Of a stretch of 64,000 nt of DNA, positions 25,429 to 32,932 are shown piece after piece; position 1 is the first letter of the stretch, and every line of letters begins with the position of its first letter. A program made the position numbers and the translations under genes. Source of the DNA: Skermanella stibiiresistens SB22 (lineage in GTDB: Bacteria > Pseudomonadota > Alphaproteobacteria > Azospirillales > Azospirillaceae); NCBI RefSeq assembly GCF_000576635.1, contig NZ_AVFL01000002.1, positions 1-64,000 on the forward strand, written 5' to 3'. Below the pieces are notes generated by a model that saw nothing but the letters and a program-made list of their open reading frames with translations, searched no databases and was not told where the DNA came from.

Positions 25429-26991
25429 TCAGTCCGCCGTCACCGCGTATGAGGCGCGGCGAGGGTCGGCTCCCGCCATCAGCAAGCCATCGGCGCGGCG
25501 TTGGATCGCGTTGACGCCGCCCATCAGGCGCGACCACGGGCCGACGCTCGACACGTCGTAGCCCGCGGCCCGGATCGCGTCGGCCCAAGCCGCCGGCGCC
25601 CTGTCCTCCAGCATCACGGTCGATCCGCCGTCGTGCCGCAGGCGAGGCGCCTCGATGGCGGCCTGGATGTGGTGTCCCTCGGCGAACATGCGGAGCAGGA
25701 CCTGGAAAATGCCTTGGGGCTGGCCGTGGTCTCCAGGGGTCGCGATGGCGATCTCGCAGCCATGCTCGTTCTCCAGCAGGGCTGGGCACAGCGTGTGGAA
25801 CGGGCGCTTGCCGGGCAGCAACGGCCACGGGGCGTCCGGCTCGATTCCCTGGAGCGCCAGCCTGTTGTGCGCGACCAGCCCGGTTTCGGGCGAGACGACG
25901 GCGCTGCCGAACTCCTCGAATAGACTCTGTACCCAGCTGACGGCATTGCCCCAGCGGTCGATCACGACCATGGTCGAGGTGTCGCCGGCTGGGCGATGCG
26001 GCGCCGTCGCCGTGGAACGCTCGGCGATCATGCGGTCGAGCGCGTCGGCTTCCAACAAGCTATCCGGACGGGGTCCGTCGGGGTCGCGGGTGTGGCGGGC
26101 GCGGTGTATGAAGGCGGTCTCCTTGATCGGAAGGTACTCGGCCGGGTCCATGGGCGACAAGCGGCCCGACGCCGCGCGTCCGCGGTCGTACTGCCCCGCC
26201 AGCAGCGCCAGCGCCAATCCCTGGGAGTTGGGCGGCGCCGCGTGGAGCCGGCGTCCGGCGAAGTCCACCCGCAGCGGGTCCGCGAACCCCGTCTCGTGCG
26301 CGGCCAAATCCTCCGCCGTCATCACGGCGCCGGCGGCCGACAGATCGGCGAGCAGCGCTCGGGCGATGGCTCCCCGGTAGAACGTCTCGGCGCCGCCGTC
26401 GATGATGGCCCGCAGGGTGCGGGCCAGGGCTGGGTTGCGAACGCGTTCGCCGAGCGGCCGTTGACCCGGCGCGCCGTAGAGCGCCACCAGGGCCGGGAAG
26501 TCCGCCGCCAGCGCCGCGTAGACCGGACCCGCCAGGAAGGTCTGGAACGTGAGATCGACCGGCACGCCGCTGGCCGCCAAGGCGGCGGCCGGCTCCAGCA
26601 GACTTGGCAGGGAACGCGTGCCAAATCGCGCCAGGGAGCTTTCCCAGGCGTCGACCAAGCCGAACACCGAGATCGTCAGGGGACCGCGTTTCGGCATCGC
26701 CGCGTGACCGGCGCCGCGGATCGCGTCGGGCGTGGCGGCGGCGGGAGCGCGGCCACTGCCGTCGATCGCCGTGACCCGCTTGGTCGCCGCGTCGTGGTAC
26801 AGCGCGATGGCGTCGCCGGCCAAGCCGTTCATGTGCGGGATGGCGACGCATAGGGTGGCTGAGGCGGCGATGGCGGCATCCATCGCGTTGCCGCCCGCCT
26901 TGAGCACGGCGGCACCGGCCTCGGACGCCTTGTGATGCCCGCTGACGACGATGCCGGCGTCGCTCATCAGGATGGGGCGGTGGACGAACAT
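25429..26991 (-). CDS. gamma-glutamyltransferase family protein
   Basis: A 520-residue Ntn-hydrolase that self-cleaves into two chains. The processing/catalytic threonine is in G-D-T-S-T-M-V-V-I-D near residues 341-350. The upstream chain shows the family's G-G-N-A-M-D-A-A-I-A-A near 33-43 and H-M-N-G-L-A-G-D near 53-60. There is no clear signal peptide, so it is probably cytoplasmic, unlike classical periplasmic GGT. It lies six bases after the ABC ATPase stop on the same strand, suggesting that it acts on a gamma-glutamyl or similar amide brought in by that importer. Confidence 0.9.
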   Translation of the reverse strand: MFVHRPILMSDAGIVVSGHHKASEAGAAVLKAGGNAMDAAIAASATLCVAIPHMNGLAGDAIALYHDAATKRVTAIDGSGRAPAAATPDAIRGAGHAAMPKRGPLTISVFGLVDAWESSLARFGTRSLPSLLEPAAALAASGVPVDLTFQTFLAGPVYAALAADFPALVALYGAPGQRPLGERVRNPALARTLRAIIDGGAETFYRGAIARALLADLSAAGAVMTAEDLAAHETGFADPLRVDFAGRRLHAAPPNSQGLALALLAGQYDRGRAASGRLSPMDPAEYLPIKETAFIHRARHTRDPDGPRPDSLLEADALDRMIAERSTATAPHRPAGDTSTMVVIDRWGNAVSWVQSLFEEFGSAVVSPETGLVAHNRLALQGIEPDAPWPLLPGKRPFHTLCPALLENEHGCEIAIATPGDHGQPQGIFQVLLRMFAEGHHIQAAIEAPRLRHDGGSTVMLEDRAPAAWADAIRAAGYDVSSVGPWSRLMGGVNAIQRRADGLLMAGADPRRASYAVTAD

Positions 26992-26997
26992 GGGGTT

Positions 26998-27816
26998 CTA
27001 CTCCATCAATCCGCTCGCGCTCATCAGGGAGCGGATGCGGTCGCAGGCCTCGTGGAACACCGGGTTCCTGAAGGTCTCGAAGGTGCGGGGGCGGGGCAGG
27101 TCGATCGGCACGATCTCGCGGATCTTGCCGGGCCGGGGAGTCATCACGACCACCCGGTCGGCGAGGAAGGCCGCTTCCATGATGCTATGCGTGATGAAGA
27201 CCACCGTCTTGCGGGTCTCCATCCAGATCCGCTGCAGCTCCGCGTTCATCTGCTCGCGGGTCAGCGCGTCCAGCGCCCCGAACGGCTCGTCCATCAGCAG
27301 CAGGTCGGGATTGTGGATCAGCGCCCTGCACAGGGCCACCCGCTGCTGCATGCCGCCGGACAGCTCATAGGGCATGCTGTTCTCGAAACCGGCCAAGCCG
27401 GTCAGGGCGATCAGCCGGTCGACTTCCTTCCCATGCTGGGAGCGTCCCAGGCGCCGCACGTCCAGCTGAAGCTCGATGTTGCGCCGGACGGTTCGCCAGG
27501 GCAGCAGCACGGGGGTCTGGAAGACGATGCCCACACCGGGGTCGGGGCCGGAGACCCGATGGCCCTTGACCTCGACCCTTCCGGTCGAGACCGGCATCAA
27601 TCCGGCGATCAGGCGGAGCAGGGTGCTCTTGCCGCATCCCGAGCTGCCGACGATGGCGACGAACTCGCCATCCCCGACGGTGAGGTCGATGTCGGTCAGG
27701 GCCACGACCTCGGAGCCGGACGGCAGGAAGGTCTTGCCGACGCCGGTGAGCGCGATGGCGGCGTCGCTCGGACGCTGAAGCGGCCGCCTCAAACAAACAT
27801 CGGTCATCGCCGTCAT
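26998..27816 (-). CDS. ABC transporter ATP-binding protein (nitrate/sulfonate/taurine type)
   Basis: A 272-residue ATPase of the SsuB/TauB group. It has Walker A G-S-S-G-C-G-K-S-T near residue 56, a Q-loop in V-F-Q-T-P-V-L-L-P-W, the signature L-S-G-G-M-Q-Q-R near 153, and Walker B L-L-L-M-D-E-P-F-G-A-L-D. Its ATG overlaps the TGA of the binding-protein gene by four bases. It powers the importer whose receptor and permease genes lie upstream on the same strand. Confidence 0.94.
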   Translation of the reverse strand: MTAMTDVCLRRPLQRPSDAAIALTGVGKTFLPSGSEVVALTDIDLTVGDGEFVAIVGSSGCGKSTLLRLIAGLMPVSTGRVEVKGHRVSGPDPGVGIVFQTPVLLPWRTVRRNIELQLDVRRLGRSQHGKEVDRLIALTGLAGFENSMPYELSGGMQQRVALCRALIHNPDLLLMDEPFGALDALTREQMNAELQRIWMETRKTVVFITHSIMEAAFLADRVVVMTPRPGKIREIVPIDLPRPRTFETFRNPVFHEACDRIRSLMSASGLME

Positions 27817-28790
27817 TTCGGCAGGTATTCGTTGGTGTAGAGCGTCTCGACCGGAACGGCGCGGGGCAGGCCGGTGTATTTGACCAGCAGCGCCTGCATC
27901 GACTCCCAGTCGGACGCCTCCATGTGGCCCAGGGGCTTGCCGTGGGTGGCCTTGGTTTCGAGCGCGTCGAAGGTCAGCTCCAACTGGCGGGCCAGGATGG
28001 TACGGTTGCGCTCCTGCTGCGGCAGGCGCTTGACCAAGGCGTCCAACGCCGATTTCGGGTCCTTCCTGGCCATCTCGAACGCCGTCTGGGTGGCGGCGAC
28101 GAAGCCGCGGACGACTTCCGGGTTGGCCTTGGCGTAATCGGCGTTGAAGACGATGCCATTGTTCATGATGTCGACACCAAAGTCCGAATACTTGAAGTAG
28201 CTGACCTTGGCGCCCTGCGCCTCCAGTTGGGCGATCTGGACGTTGGTGTTGGCGGGGATGGCGTCGGCGCGGCGTTGCAGGAAGACCGCGTTCTTGGCGC
28301 CGGTCGCGGGGGTCAGCACGCTGACCTTGGCGGGATCGACGCCATTGGCGGCCAGCAGCGCCGGCATGATCTGGCCGGTCGACTCCGACGGCGCGTATGC
28401 CACGACCTTGCCGTCCAGCTCCTGGGGTGTGCGGATCGCCACGTCCTCGTGCGAGATCACGCACATGACGCCGGAGATCACCCGCATCACGCCGATCAGC
28501 GGCATGCCCTGCTCGACGCCGCGGACCATCGAGCCGAAATCGATGAAGCCGGCCTGATCGCCGCCCTGGGCCACCAGCTTGGTGACGGTCGCGGACCCCT
28601 GGCCCTCCGAGATCGACACATCCAGACCGGCCTTCTCGTACAAGCCGCTCTCCAGCGCCAGATAGAACGGCGCGTGGCTGCCATAGATCGTCCAGTCGAG
28701 GCGGAAGTTGAGCTTGGTCTGGGCGAGGGCGGGTGCCGCCGTGGAGACCGCCGCGGCCACGCAGAGCGAAGCGAAGAAGTTGCGAAGCAT
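27813..28790 (-). CDS. ABC transporter substrate-binding protein (NMT1/THI5-like)
   Basis: A 325-residue periplasmic receptor with a signal peptide cut near A-L-A-Q (about residue 24). The mature protein starts with L-N-F-R-L-D-W-T-I-Y-G-S-H-A-P-F-Y-L-A and G-L-D-V, the NMT1/THI5 pattern used for pyrimidine precursors, sulfonates and aromatic acids. ATG 28790 is preferred over 28805 because GGAGG lies eight bases ahead of it. Its ligand is unknown; neighbouring hydrolases suggest an N-acylated or cyclic amino-acid derivative. Confidence 0.92.
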   Translation of the reverse strand: MLRNFFASLCVAAAVSTAAPALAQTKLNFRLDWTIYGSHAPFYLALESGLYEKAGLDVSISEGQGSATVTKLVAQGGDQAGFIDFGSMVRGVEQGMPLIGVMRVISGVMCVISHEDVAIRTPQELDGKVVAYAPSESTGQIMPALLAANGVDPAKVSVLTPATGAKNAVFLQRRADAIPANTNVQIAQLEAQGAKVSYFKYSDFGVDIMNNGIVFNADYAKANPEVVRGFVAATQTAFEMARKDPKSALDALVKRLPQQERNRTILARQLELTFDALETKATHGKPLGHMEASDWESMQALLVKYTGLPRAVPVETLYTNEYLPK

Positions 28791-28884
28791 GTTTGAAGCC
28801 TCCATGTCCTGATTTTCGATGGGTCGTCCCCGGGATGGTCTCCCGTTTTTTCTTGATTGATCGTTCGATGTTCCCTTGGAGCGG

Positions 28885-29655
28885 CTAGAAGCTGGGCTGC
28901 CCCGTCTTCAGCCGGATCGTCGCGTGCCAGGGGATCAGCAGCCGTTCCAGCATCTCGATCGCGTGGTACAGGACCATTCCCAGCACCATCAGCAGGACCA
29001 GCACCGCGAACAGCAGGGGCGTGTCCAGGTTGGCGTTGGCCGTCAGCAGCAGGTATCCCAGCCCCTCGTTGGCGCCGACCCATTCGGCGATGACCGCGCC
29101 GACGGCGGCGAACGCGACCGAGACCTTCAGCCCGGCGAACAGGCTGGGCAGCGCCAGCGGCAGTCGGAAGTACCAGAAGGTCTGCCAGACCGAGGCCCGC
29201 ATCGACAGCCGCAGCTCGTCCATGTCGCGCTCCATCGACCGCAGGCCGACGATGGTGGAGATCAGGATCGGGAAGAAGGCGACCAGGAAGGTCACGATCA
29301 GCTTCGGCACCAGCCCGAGCCCGAACCAGACGACGATCAGCGGCGCCAGCGCGATCTTCGGGAAGGTTTGCGACAGCACGATCCACGGCATCAACGCCCG
29401 GTCGATCGTCGACGACGACACGATCAGCAAGGCGAGCGGAATGCCGATCACGATGCTGAGCGCGAAACCGCCCAGCGTCTCGTAGGTCGTGACCCAACCA
29501 TGGCGCAGCAGGAAGTCGCGATCCTCGATCAGCCGCGTCACCACCTCGCCCGGCAGGGGCAACAGATAGCGCGGCACCTCGAAGAACAGCACGGCCAGAT
29601 ACCAGGCGCCGACCAGGATGACGGCGGTGAGGGCTGGGTAGATCGCGTTCCTCAT
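28885..29655 (-). CDS. ABC transporter permease (SsuC/TauC type)
   Basis: A 256-residue inner-membrane protein with six helices. The coupling-loop motif E-W-V-G-A-N-E-G-L-G-Y-L near residue 190 contacts the ATPase, and S-Q-T-F-P-K-I-A-L-A-P-L is the other conserved stretch. It lies between the racemase-like gene and the receptor gene on the same strand, so receptor, permease and ATPase form a complete importer. Confidence 0.93.
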   Translation of the reverse strand: MRNAIYPALTAVILVGAWYLAVLFFEVPRYLLPLPGEVVTRLIEDRDFLLRHGWVTTYETLGGFALSIVIGIPLALLIVSSSTIDRALMPWIVLSQTFPKIALAPLIVVWFGLGLVPKLIVTFLVAFFPILISTIVGLRSMERDMDELRLSMRASVWQTFWYFRLPLALPSLFAGLKVSVAFAAVGAVIAEWVGANEGLGYLLLTANANLDTPLLFAVLVLLMVLGMVLYHAIEMLERLLIPWHATIRLKTGQPSF

Positions 29656-29662
29656 CGGATCC

Positions 29663-30451
29663 TCACAGAAAGCCGTTGAAGGGTTGCCGCACGACGGCGC
29701 CCTGGACCATGTTGACCAGATGCGTGAAGTCGAAGACCGGCAGGCGGACGGCGGCTTGGACCGCCGCCGCGAAGGGCGGCAGCAGGCTGCATTCCAGCAG
29801 GACCGCGCCGATCCGCGGATCGTCGTCGACCATCCGGGTCGCGACCGAAACCACCTCCGCCTCCAGGAGGTCGATGTTGAGGTCGTGGTGGTCGGCGTAG
29901 GTGGTCTCCTCGAAATGCGGGCATCCCTCCAGGCCGACCACCGCGATGCTGGCGGGATCGACGCCGGCTCCGATCAGATGGCGCGGTCCCAGGCTGCCGC
30001 CGTCGGCGGAGATGACGCCGACCAGACGGCCGGGTTTCAGCATCCGCGAGATCAGCGGCGCCAGCAGCAGGCTGGAGGCGAACACCGGGATGTTGACGGC
30101 GGCGGCCAGTTCCCGCTGGAAGATGGCCGAGAACCCGCAGGAGGTCGTGATCGCCTTGACGCCGTCCTCCTCCAGCGCCTGGGCGCCGGCGATCCACGGA
30201 GCCACCGCCGCCCGATACTCATCAGAATCAGGGGGCAGGGCCGACAGCTCGCGCACCGTGACGGCGCTGGTGGCGCCTTTGACGATCCGATGCAGCACGG
30301 GAAACGGAAAGGTGGTCGCGTTGCCGATGGCTCCGGGCAGCCGGGGAAAATACCCCTCGATCATCAGGATGCCGACACCATAGCCGTAGAGATTGGATCG
30401 GCCATGGACGATCCTGCCGGTTCCGCGCGGGGGGAGCGGCATCTCAGGCAT
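29663..30451 (-). CDS. aspartate/glutamate racemase family protein
   Basis: A 262-residue protein of the Asp/Glu/hydantoin racemase superfamily, with the two catalytic cysteines C105 (T-T-S-C-G-F) and C221 (L-L-E-C-S-L) in the expected halves. Members racemise amino acids, isomerise maleate or decarboxylate arylmalonates. It overlaps the end of the M24-type gene by eight bases, so the pair is co-translated. In ectoine catabolic (eut) operons an Asp/Glu-racemase-like gene (eutA) also accompanies the M24 hydrolase, which is suggestive. Confidence 0.87.
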   Translation of the reverse strand: MPEMPLPPRGTGRIVHGRSNLYGYGVGILMIEGYFPRLPGAIGNATTFPFPVLHRIVKGATSAVTVRELSALPPDSDEYRAAVAPWIAGAQALEEDGVKAITTSCGFSAIFQRELAAAVNIPVFASSLLLAPLISRMLKPGRLVGVISADGGSLGPRHLIGAGVDPASIAVVGLEGCPHFEETTYADHHDLNIDLLEAEVVSVATRMVDDDPRIGAVLLECSLLPPFAAAVQAAVRLPVFDFTHLVNMVQGAVVRQPFNGFL

Positions 30452-31655
30452 CTTTGGCGAACAGGACGCGCGGGAAGTTGGCGAAGGTCTCGGCGCCGGT
30501 CTCCGTCACCACGAAGGACTCGCTGACCACCAGCCCGTACTTGTCCAACCACAGCGCGGGAATGCAGTGGAAGGTCATGCCCGGCTCCAGGATCGTCTTG
30601 TCGCCCTGACGCAGCGAGCAGGTCAACTCGCCCCAGGTCGGGGGATAGCCGATGCCAACTGGATAGCCGATGCGGCTGTCCTTGACGATGCCGTGCCGAG
30701 CGATGACGCCCCGCCAGGCGGCCTCCAGCTCCTCCAGCGCGATGCCGGGCTTGACCGTGGCGAGGACGGCCTCCAGCCCCTCCACGATCACGGCGGTCGT
30801 GTCGGTCATGGCCTGGGTCGGCTTGCCCAGGTAGACGCAGCGGGACAGCGGGGAGTGGTAGCGGTGCCGGACGCCGCCCTGCTCGATGTAGAACATGTCG
30901 CCGGGTTTCAGCCGCTCATCGGTCCAGCTGAGGTGCGGCGCGGAGCACAGTTCGCCGACCATGGCGTTGGGCGGCTTGCAGGGGAAGGTGCCGCCGATCT
31001 CGGGCGTGCCGCCGACCGTCACCTTGTACAGTTCGGCCATCACGTCGCATTGGCGGACGCCGACTTCGCAGGCCTCGATCGCGGCGCGCATGGCGGCGGC
31101 CCCGATCGTCCCGGCTTCCCTCAGATAGTGGATCTCGCGCTCCGACTTGGTCAGGCGGCACCAGTTGATCAGCAGGAAGGCATCGACAAAGGTGGCGTTC
31201 GGCAGGTCGCGGGTCAGGATCTCGTGCCAGCGGGCGGTGTAGTAGTAATCGTCCTTCTCGACCCCGATCCGCTTGCCGCCCCAGCCCCGATCCTTGATCA
31301 AACCCGCCAGGTACTCCATCGGGTGCCCGTCGGGCGACGCCACATAGGCGTCGGGATAGGGGATGATCTTGTCCTCGCCCATGTAGACGGTGAAGCGGGC
31401 GCCGACCGAGTCCATCTTGCGGCCGTACCAGATCGGTTCCTCCTCATCCAGGGCTAGGATCACCATCTGTGGAGTATAGAAGGACCATCCATCATAGCCC
31501 GTCAGCCAAAACTGATTGGCTGGGCTGGCGATCAACAAGATGTCGATGCCCGCTTCCACCATCCGTTTCTTGGCGCGGGCGGCCCGGTCAAGAAATTCAT
31601 CGCGTTCGAACAGAACGATCTTCGAAGAAGTGCTTTCCGGCACGTCAATGCTCAT
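30444..31655 (-). CDS. creatinase/ectoine hydrolase-like M24 family hydrolase
   Basis: A 403-residue pita-bread-fold protein. The N-terminal domain carries W-L-T-G-Y-D-G-W-S-F-Y near residue 50-60, a stretch typical of the ectoine hydrolase (DoeA/EutD) branch. In the C-terminal domain the two metal-binding aspartates of true M24 aminopeptidases are absent (the segment reads F-Y-I-E-Q-G-G), followed by Y-H-S-P-L-S-R. As in creatinase, a metal-free C-N hydrolase is therefore expected. The substrate is probably a cyclic or N-substituted amino acid, but other doe/eut genes are absent. It is first in a six-gene operon and divergent from a LysR gene. Confidence 0.85.
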   Translation of the reverse strand: MSIDVPESTSSKIVLFERDEFLDRAARAKKRMVEAGIDILLIASPANQFWLTGYDGWSFYTPQMVILALDEEEPIWYGRKMDSVGARFTVYMGEDKIIPYPDAYVASPDGHPMEYLAGLIKDRGWGGKRIGVEKDDYYYTARWHEILTRDLPNATFVDAFLLINWCRLTKSEREIHYLREAGTIGAAAMRAAIEACEVGVRQCDVMAELYKVTVGGTPEIGGTFPCKPPNAMVGELCSAPHLSWTDERLKPGDMFYIEQGGVRHRYHSPLSRCVYLGKPTQAMTDTTAVIVEGLEAVLATVKPGIALEELEAAWRGVIARHGIVKDSRIGYPVGIGYPPTWGELTCSLRQGDKTILEPGMTFHCIPALWLDKYGLVVSESFVVTETGAETFANFPRVLFAKDA

Positions 31656-31741
31656 CTCAAGCGGCCCCGTTATTACTCAAATGTTGGAGACAGCTTGACA
31701 GTGGTTGCGATAGGATGACAAATGAATAAAATTCCCGCTTG

Positions 31742-31759
31742 CATAACCTGGAGGTTATG
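31742..31759 (+). promoter_or_regulatory. perfect inverted repeat over the ribosome site and start of the LysR gene
   Basis: CATAACC-tgga-GGTTATG is a perfect 7-bp inverted repeat. It includes the GGAGG ribosome site (31750-31754) and the ATG at 31757-31759. As DNA it could be a LysR autoregulatory site. As RNA it would form a hairpin with a four-base loop that hides the start region. Confidence 0.6.
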
Positions 31760-32692
31760 GTGCTGCCGAGCCTGCGACAGCTCGCGATCTTCCGTACCTT
31801 GATGGAAACCCAGAGCGTCACGGAGACCGCCAACCGTCACAACATCACCCAGCCGGCGGTGAGCAAGATGCTGGCCCAGCTGGAGGAACACTTCGGCTTG
31901 CAGCTTTTCCACCGCTCGCGTGGGCGCTTGCATCCGGGACCCGACGCCGACCGGCTCTATGTCGAAACGCAAAGGCTCCTGACCCAATTGGACGCCTTCA
32001 ACGACAGCGTCACCGCCATGCGGTCGGCACGCCAGGGGCGGCTATCGATCGCCGCCATCCCGACCTTGGCCGCCACGGCGCTGGCCTTGACGGTGGCGCG
32101 CTTCCTGGAGACCCGGCCCAATGTCCGCGTCGATCTGCTGGCGATGAATTCCGACACCGTCGTGGAGCAGGTGCTGAAGCATCAGGTGGAGTTGGGCTTC
32201 GTCCATCAGTCCGTCAGCGAACCCAGCCTCAACGCCCAAATCGTCGGCCATTCCGAGATCGTCTGCGTCACGAGGCGCGATCACCGGTTGGCGGCGCTGG
32301 AGGTGGTGACGCCGAAGGACCTGCGGCGCGAGCGCCAGGTCTTCCTCGACGCCCAGGCTCCCCCCAGCCATTTCGTCCGGGAAGCGTTCCAGCAATTCGG
32401 CATCGCGCCCGAGATCATCATCGAGACGAACATGTCGCACGCCGCCAAGGTGATCGCCCAGTTTGGCGGCGGCGTGGCGTTGATCGATCCGTGGGTGACC
32501 GCGCTGGAGGATGGCGGCGATCTCGCGACGGTGGCGTTCCGGCCGCGCGTGCCGCTGCGCATATCCTGCCTCAGCTCGATCTACCGGCCCCGTTCCCGGC
32601 TGGCCGACCACTTCATCGCCGACCTGAAGTCATCCATCGCCACGCTCGAAGTCACGAACGCATTCATCGGCAGTGGCGATATTTCGCAGTGA
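31757..32692 (+). CDS. LysR-family transcriptional regulator
   Basis: A 311-residue regulator with an N-terminal winged helix (L-R-Q-L-A-I-F-R-T-L near residue 5, recognition helix I-T-Q-P-A-V-S-K-M-L near 33-42) and a full LysR effector domain (R-L-S-I-A-A-I-P-T-L near 95). It is divergent from the M24/racemase/ABC/GGT operon and is the obvious candidate to control it with the substrate as inducer. GTG 31760 is five bases after GGAGG and may be the true start; ATG 31757 is only two bases from it. Confidence 0.92.
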   Translation: MVLPSLRQLAIFRTLMETQSVTETANRHNITQPAVSKMLAQLEEHFGLQLFHRSRGRLHPGPDADRLYVETQRLLTQLDAFNDSVTAMRSARQGRLSIAAIPTLAATALALTVARFLETRPNVRVDLLAMNSDTVVEQVLKHQVELGFVHQSVSEPSLNAQIVGHSEIVCVTRRDHRLAALEVVTPKDLRRERQVFLDAQAPPSHFVREAFQQFGIAPEIIIETNMSHAAKVIAQFGGGVALIDPWVTALEDGGDLATVAFRPRVPLRISCLSSIYRPRSRLADHFIADLKSSIATLEVTNAFIGSGDISQ

Positions 32693-32713
32693 GGGAAAGG
32701 TTATGACCTTTAA

Positions 32714-32733
32714 CTTAAGCGCATATGCTTAAG
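32714..32733. promoter_or_regulatory. palindrome downstream of the LysR gene
   Basis: CTTAAGC-gcatat-GCTTAAG is a perfect 7-bp inverted repeat 21 bases after the LysR stop. The low GC content argues against a terminator; a protein-binding site is more likely. Its partner is unknown. Confidence 0.35.
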
Positions 32734-32761
32734 GCTATGTGTCATTTCCCGGAAAACTGTG

Positions 32762-32842
32762 CAAAAAGAAGGCCGTCCTCGCGGACGGCCTGAAGTCTAG
32801 GGAGGAAACGCCCAAGAAGGCGTATGCGGTATCACTACCGCA
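32762..32842 (-). ncRNA. alpha-r8 / MmgR-like (suhB-motif) small RNA
   Basis: Read on the minus strand, the gap contains UUUCCUCCCU (complement of 32799-32808), the ten-base invariant core that I recall for the alpha-r8/MmgR (Rfam suhB) family of alphaproteobacterial small RNAs. It is preceded by an ACGCC/GGCGU hairpin. It is followed by a textbook terminator at 32770-32791: a 9-bp stem AGGCCGUCC/GGACGGCCU closed by a GCGA tetraloop, then UCUUUUUGC. A further stem TGCGGTA/TACCGCA (32825-32842) lies at the 5' side and may be part of the RNA or of its promoter. MmgR in Sinorhizobium limits polyhydroxybutyrate granules. The 5' end is approximate. Confidence 0.72.
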
Positions 32843-32876
32843 CTGCACAAACGGGCCCCATCGGGTTTGGTTCAAC

Positions 32877-32912
32877 GGAAAAAGCGCGAAACTGTCTTTT
32901 CGCGCTTTTTCC
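32877..32912 (-). terminator. strong terminator of the left-hand sugar ABC operon
   Basis: A perfect 15-bp stem (GGAAAAAGCGCGAAA / TTTCGCGCTTTTTCC) with a six-base loop starts 21 bases past the permease stop. The U-run forms the distal part of the stem. Because it is symmetrical it would stop transcription from both directions. Confidence 0.85.
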
Positions 32913-32932
32913 TTGCCCAAGCCTGATCTTTG

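Noticed and set aside
32739-32930. Plus-strand reading frame starting at 32739
   Set aside because: It runs through three hairpins and a terminator, lacks homology, and the minus strand explains the structure as a small RNA plus an operon terminator.
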